From contig CAUJGJ010000188.1 of assembly GCA_963170055.1 (NCBI GenBank), positions 1,049,171-1,094,170 of the forward strand: a stretch of DNA of 45,000 bases, read 5' to 3'. This document shows positions 42,246 through 45,000 of the stretch, one piece after another. This DNA comes from Halisarca cf. caerulea (lineage: Eukaryota; Porifera; Demospongiae; Chondrillida; Halisarcidae). The notes below the pieces were generated by a model, which worked only from the letters and a program-made list of their open reading frames with translations, had not been told where the DNA came from and did no database searches. Made by a program: the position numbers and the translations under genes. Positions within the stretch are counted from its first letter, which is position 1, and every line of letters starts with the position of its first letter.

Positions 42246-43280
42246 TAATTAATTATAAACAGGCATGCATTATATTGTTATATATGGCTGGTGTATATAT
42301 TATATATGCTTTATTAGGAGAGTATTAAAGCAGTATTACTTTTAGTGATTTAACTATTATAATATTATAGCATTTTGATTTTGTATATACCAAATTAAAT
42401 CTGTTGCAACCCAGATATGCATTATTAATATTGTATTATATATGTATAGCTCTATAATTACCAATGTAACTGTTATTGGTTATAAGTGCATGATATAAAA
42501 TTACCCAATCCTTACTTATAAATCACAATGCATGCAGTACCATAATCTTGCAACCTGTATATTGACTTTTATATATAGCAGCTTGCAATTATACATTGTC
42601 ATACTTGCGGGAATTTAAATCATAAATGATTAATAAAAATGAATTTATATTGCAATCCAATTATTATCATTCTTTGAAACTTTAAATGCATTGGTTCACT
42701 GGCTGCTGTTTATTTCACCGACTTATAGTGGTAAATTTTTGCATCCATTAATTTTTCCCCATGCATGCAGGCTGTACAGGGGAATCACATCATTATTTCA
42801 AGGTTACAACAAAAAGTACTATAGTGATGATATAATGACATATGCAAAAAGTAGAAGCCTTGAACACAGATATTAGTAATTCAAATTAAGCTACAATTGG
42901 CTTATGCTGGCTGGTGTGCACGTGTCCTGCATGGCAAAGAATGAAGATTGTCTTGATGGTTTGCAGTTTGTGTATGTGAGATGCACCAGCTAGGTGATGA
43001 CCTGGAAAGGAAGATTTGGTAGGTTTTGAACATACAGAGCTTGCAGCTACTAGTGGATTTAATTGGAGGCATCTGTCAAGATAGCTCTCTGGTTATATAT
43101 AGGGCTTTTGATGAGGGAGTGGCAACTTTAATAATGTATTATTATTATACATAATATATATCAATTTGAAATTAAAATCTATAATTAATATGCTATATCA
43201 ATAATGTTGTGATGCATGTATATACAGCTGCACAGCATACTTTAAATATTGCTGGTAAAATATTTCCACCCTACATGTCC
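42246..43280. other. AT-rich intergenic stretch
   Basis: Many TATATA and AATTATT runs are present. No gene or recognised element. Confidence 0.6.
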
Positions 43281-43759
43281 CCAATGTATTGAGCCCTGAT
43301 ATGTACAAGATGTAGATTGATCATGACCTTCGAATTCCAAAATTATAAGGGTGGTGTATTCATATTCAGTCACATCAGGTTTATCCAACACTGGTTTAAT
43401 AATTATCTGAAAACATTTATCCAAACTCTGCTGTGAACATGATGCCCATCATTAAGTTACATACAATCTAGCCTGATTTACCCAACACCTGGTTCATCTG
43501 ACACATAAATTTTGTCAAACACTTGGCTTATCTGGTTGGATAAGCAAAGGTCCACTGTATCCCCCTGCACGAGTTTCACAGATAGCCCACAGTATCCTTC
43601 TTCTATCTTTCATGCAGTGTTATCCACCCTATGTAGTCTAGGCTAGTATGTCATGCATGTTTCTATGCAGCAGCAGTAGACAAACTCTCATGCAGTTTGT
43701 AAACTTCTAAGAGGTATATACCATTGATCAGTTCCATTATTATGAACCAAGTTCTGATA
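43281..43759 (+). repeat. Duplicated block, copy 2, with MITE 43367-43557
   Basis: This is the second copy of the 40069-40534 block, 3.2 kb downstream, same orientation, ending about 210 bp before the gene 3 start codon. The embedded MITE has ends CAGTCACATCAGGTTTATCC and, read back, CAGTGGACCTTTGCTTATCC. Confidence 0.75.
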
Positions 43760-43859
43760 CATAGCCCCATGCAGTCTATATATGCAATGGGTTAATTGCT
43801 ATATACTTTAGGATTTCTTAGTTCACAGGTACTGACTTAACTATCTGCATGCACATGCA

Positions 43860-43972
43860 GCCTAACATGAACGAAGGGGGCATTTCAGTGCACGTGATCG
43901 CTGGTACCGCCCACCAGATATTACGTATTAGGCGCGGTCGACTGAATAATAACCAGCCTGCCTAAAGCGATC
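43860..43972 (+). promoter_or_regulatory. Presumed promoter of the second kinase gene
   Basis: This CpG-containing stretch directly precedes the start codon, with an E-box CACGTG at 43891-43896. It shows no similarity to the promoter of the first kinase gene, and no divergent gene is seen upstream. Confidence 0.35.
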
Positions 43973-44842
43973 ATGGCCAAAGTGCACAATAACCCTCCTA
44001 CACCCTTGCCTGTAGCCAACATTTTCGCGCCGAAACCTCCTGGTCTAACCATCGGAAAGGAGATAAACCGTGGAGCATGGGGAACTGTTTTCGAAGGAGA
44101 CTTGGATGGCCAACCCGTAGCCGTGAAGAAGATTCACAATGCCCTGTTGGAGGGAGCCGGAGCAGAAGGAACCACCGAGAGTGTGTTAGAAGGTTTCCAT
44201 CGTGAGTGTGTGCTTCTGGAGAAAGTGGATCACCGAAACGTCGTGAAGTTCTATGGTGCTTACTTCGACCATCCAACTGGTGAACCGATTCTCGTTATGG
44301 AAAGAATGAAAGAAAACCTCCGAGATTATTTGAAGCGTAAAAGAGGCAAAATCAGTCGCCAGGAAGCAATCGAAATATGTCTTTCCATCGTCAGAGCACT
44401 CCATTACCTCCACTCTCTCCCTCAGCCAATCGTACATCACTATCTAAATGTCAAAAACGTTATGATATCTAAAGATGGCAGGGTTAAAATCGGGGATCTC
44501 TGGCAATCTCGCCTGAAAGAACACGATACCGTGTATTTTTATTCACCAGGACCCGAGGCTATCCCATTCGTGCCCCTGGAGTCACCAAAAGAAAGGGCTC
44601 AGTACAATGAAAAGATTGACACCTTTTCTGTGGGTATTCTTATGTTGGAGGTGGCTACCCAGCATTCTCCAGTTGTGAAGCCAGTTGACAACGAAGGAGT
44701 GAAGGACGTTGATCAATGCGCTGCTGATTTATCAAAATTGCCCGAAGATCATCCACTGAAGCCAATTGTAGTTCAGTGTTTAGAAGATGACCCCAAGAAA
44801 CGTCCGTGTACCACTCGGTTGTATGAACACTTGAATCGATTG
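43973..44842 (+). CDS. Second kinase-like exon, catalytic-loop Asp lost (gene continues past the right edge)
   Basis: This exon has 290 codons and ends at GTGAGT in phase 0, exactly where exon 1 of the first gene ends (EHLNRL). It is about three-quarters identical to that exon over 267 aligned residues with no gaps. Motifs: INRGAWGTV at 31-39, Lys52 in VAVKK, Glu78, catalytic loop HHYLNVKN at 155-162 with Tyr157 replacing the catalytic Asp, Asn162 kept, DLW at 175-177 for DFG (Asp kept, Gly lost), PLE at 201-203 for APE, and Arg277. Phosphotransfer is therefore unlikely, but nucleotide binding is possible. The same architecture (downstream ankyrin exons) is inferred from the conserved splice position. 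The open frame continues into the intron to 44899, but that part is not conserved. Confidence 0.92.
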
Positions 44843-44893
44843 GTGAGTGTGCTTTCTTATGTATATTTGCATCAGATTCTGTGGAAAATATGT

Positions 44894-44928
44894 CCATAGT
44901 CTTCAAAATCCACTTTTGAAGACTATGG
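44894..44928. repeat. Perfect 15-bp hairpin in intron 1 of the second kinase gene
   Basis: CCATAGTCTTCAAAA and TTTTGAAGACTATGG flank the 5-nt loop TCCAC, 52 bp after the donor. Intron 1 of the first gene has no such structure. Confidence 0.8.
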
Positions 44929-45000
44929 AGCTCCATACTGTTAATTTTAGGGTGAAACGAATGCATGCTTGTTGGCAATGTTTGTATAGCTTCGATCTTC

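Overview
The window is eukaryotic nuclear DNA from an animal, most likely an early-branching invertebrate such as a sponge. It is AT-rich and full of GT-AG introns, CA and AT microsatellites, and remnants of hAT-like, pogo/Tigger-like, Ty3/Gypsy and Penelope-like elements. The two main genes encode an N-terminal protein-kinase-like domain. The phylum is an inference from gene content only.

Three genes can be read. (1) On the minus strand, 101-3104, lies the 5' part of a gene for an unrecognised multi-pass membrane protein. Four short exons join in frame and the gene runs off the left edge. (2) Head to head with it, on the plus strand, is a 19-exon gene (3355-36834) encoding a predicted 1039-residue protein: one kinase-domain exon, a short linker, about 20 ankyrin repeats and a C-terminal half-repeat cap. 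This kinase-then-ankyrin order is that of RIPK4/ANKK1. (3) At 43973 a second copy of the kinase exon opens a tandem paralogue whose ankyrin exons would lie beyond the right edge.

The two kinase domains have lost different catalytic motifs. Copy 1 keeps the catalytic-loop Asp but has Gly for the DFG Asp. Copy 2 keeps the DFG Asp but has Tyr for the catalytic-loop Asp. Both are therefore probable pseudokinases or weak kinases.

From exon 4 onward every intron of gene 2 is phase 0 and each exon carries exactly one or two ankyrin repeats. The 3' half (18164-34668) was built by tandem segmental duplication of a 7.5-8.2 kb A-B-B exon block with its introns (order A B B A B B A B). The paralogous introns share sequence, so one copy often preserves the empty site of a transposon present in the other. 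This dates several insertions, including a three-level nest at 22187-24274.

Between gene 2 and gene 3 (36835-43972) I see a probable spliced 3' UTR, a long palindrome, a CpG-rich segment, a 21-bp tandem repeat, a Penelope-like remnant and a duplicated block with a pogo-like MITE. No further protein-coding gene is convincing there. No tRNA, rRNA or CRISPR was found.
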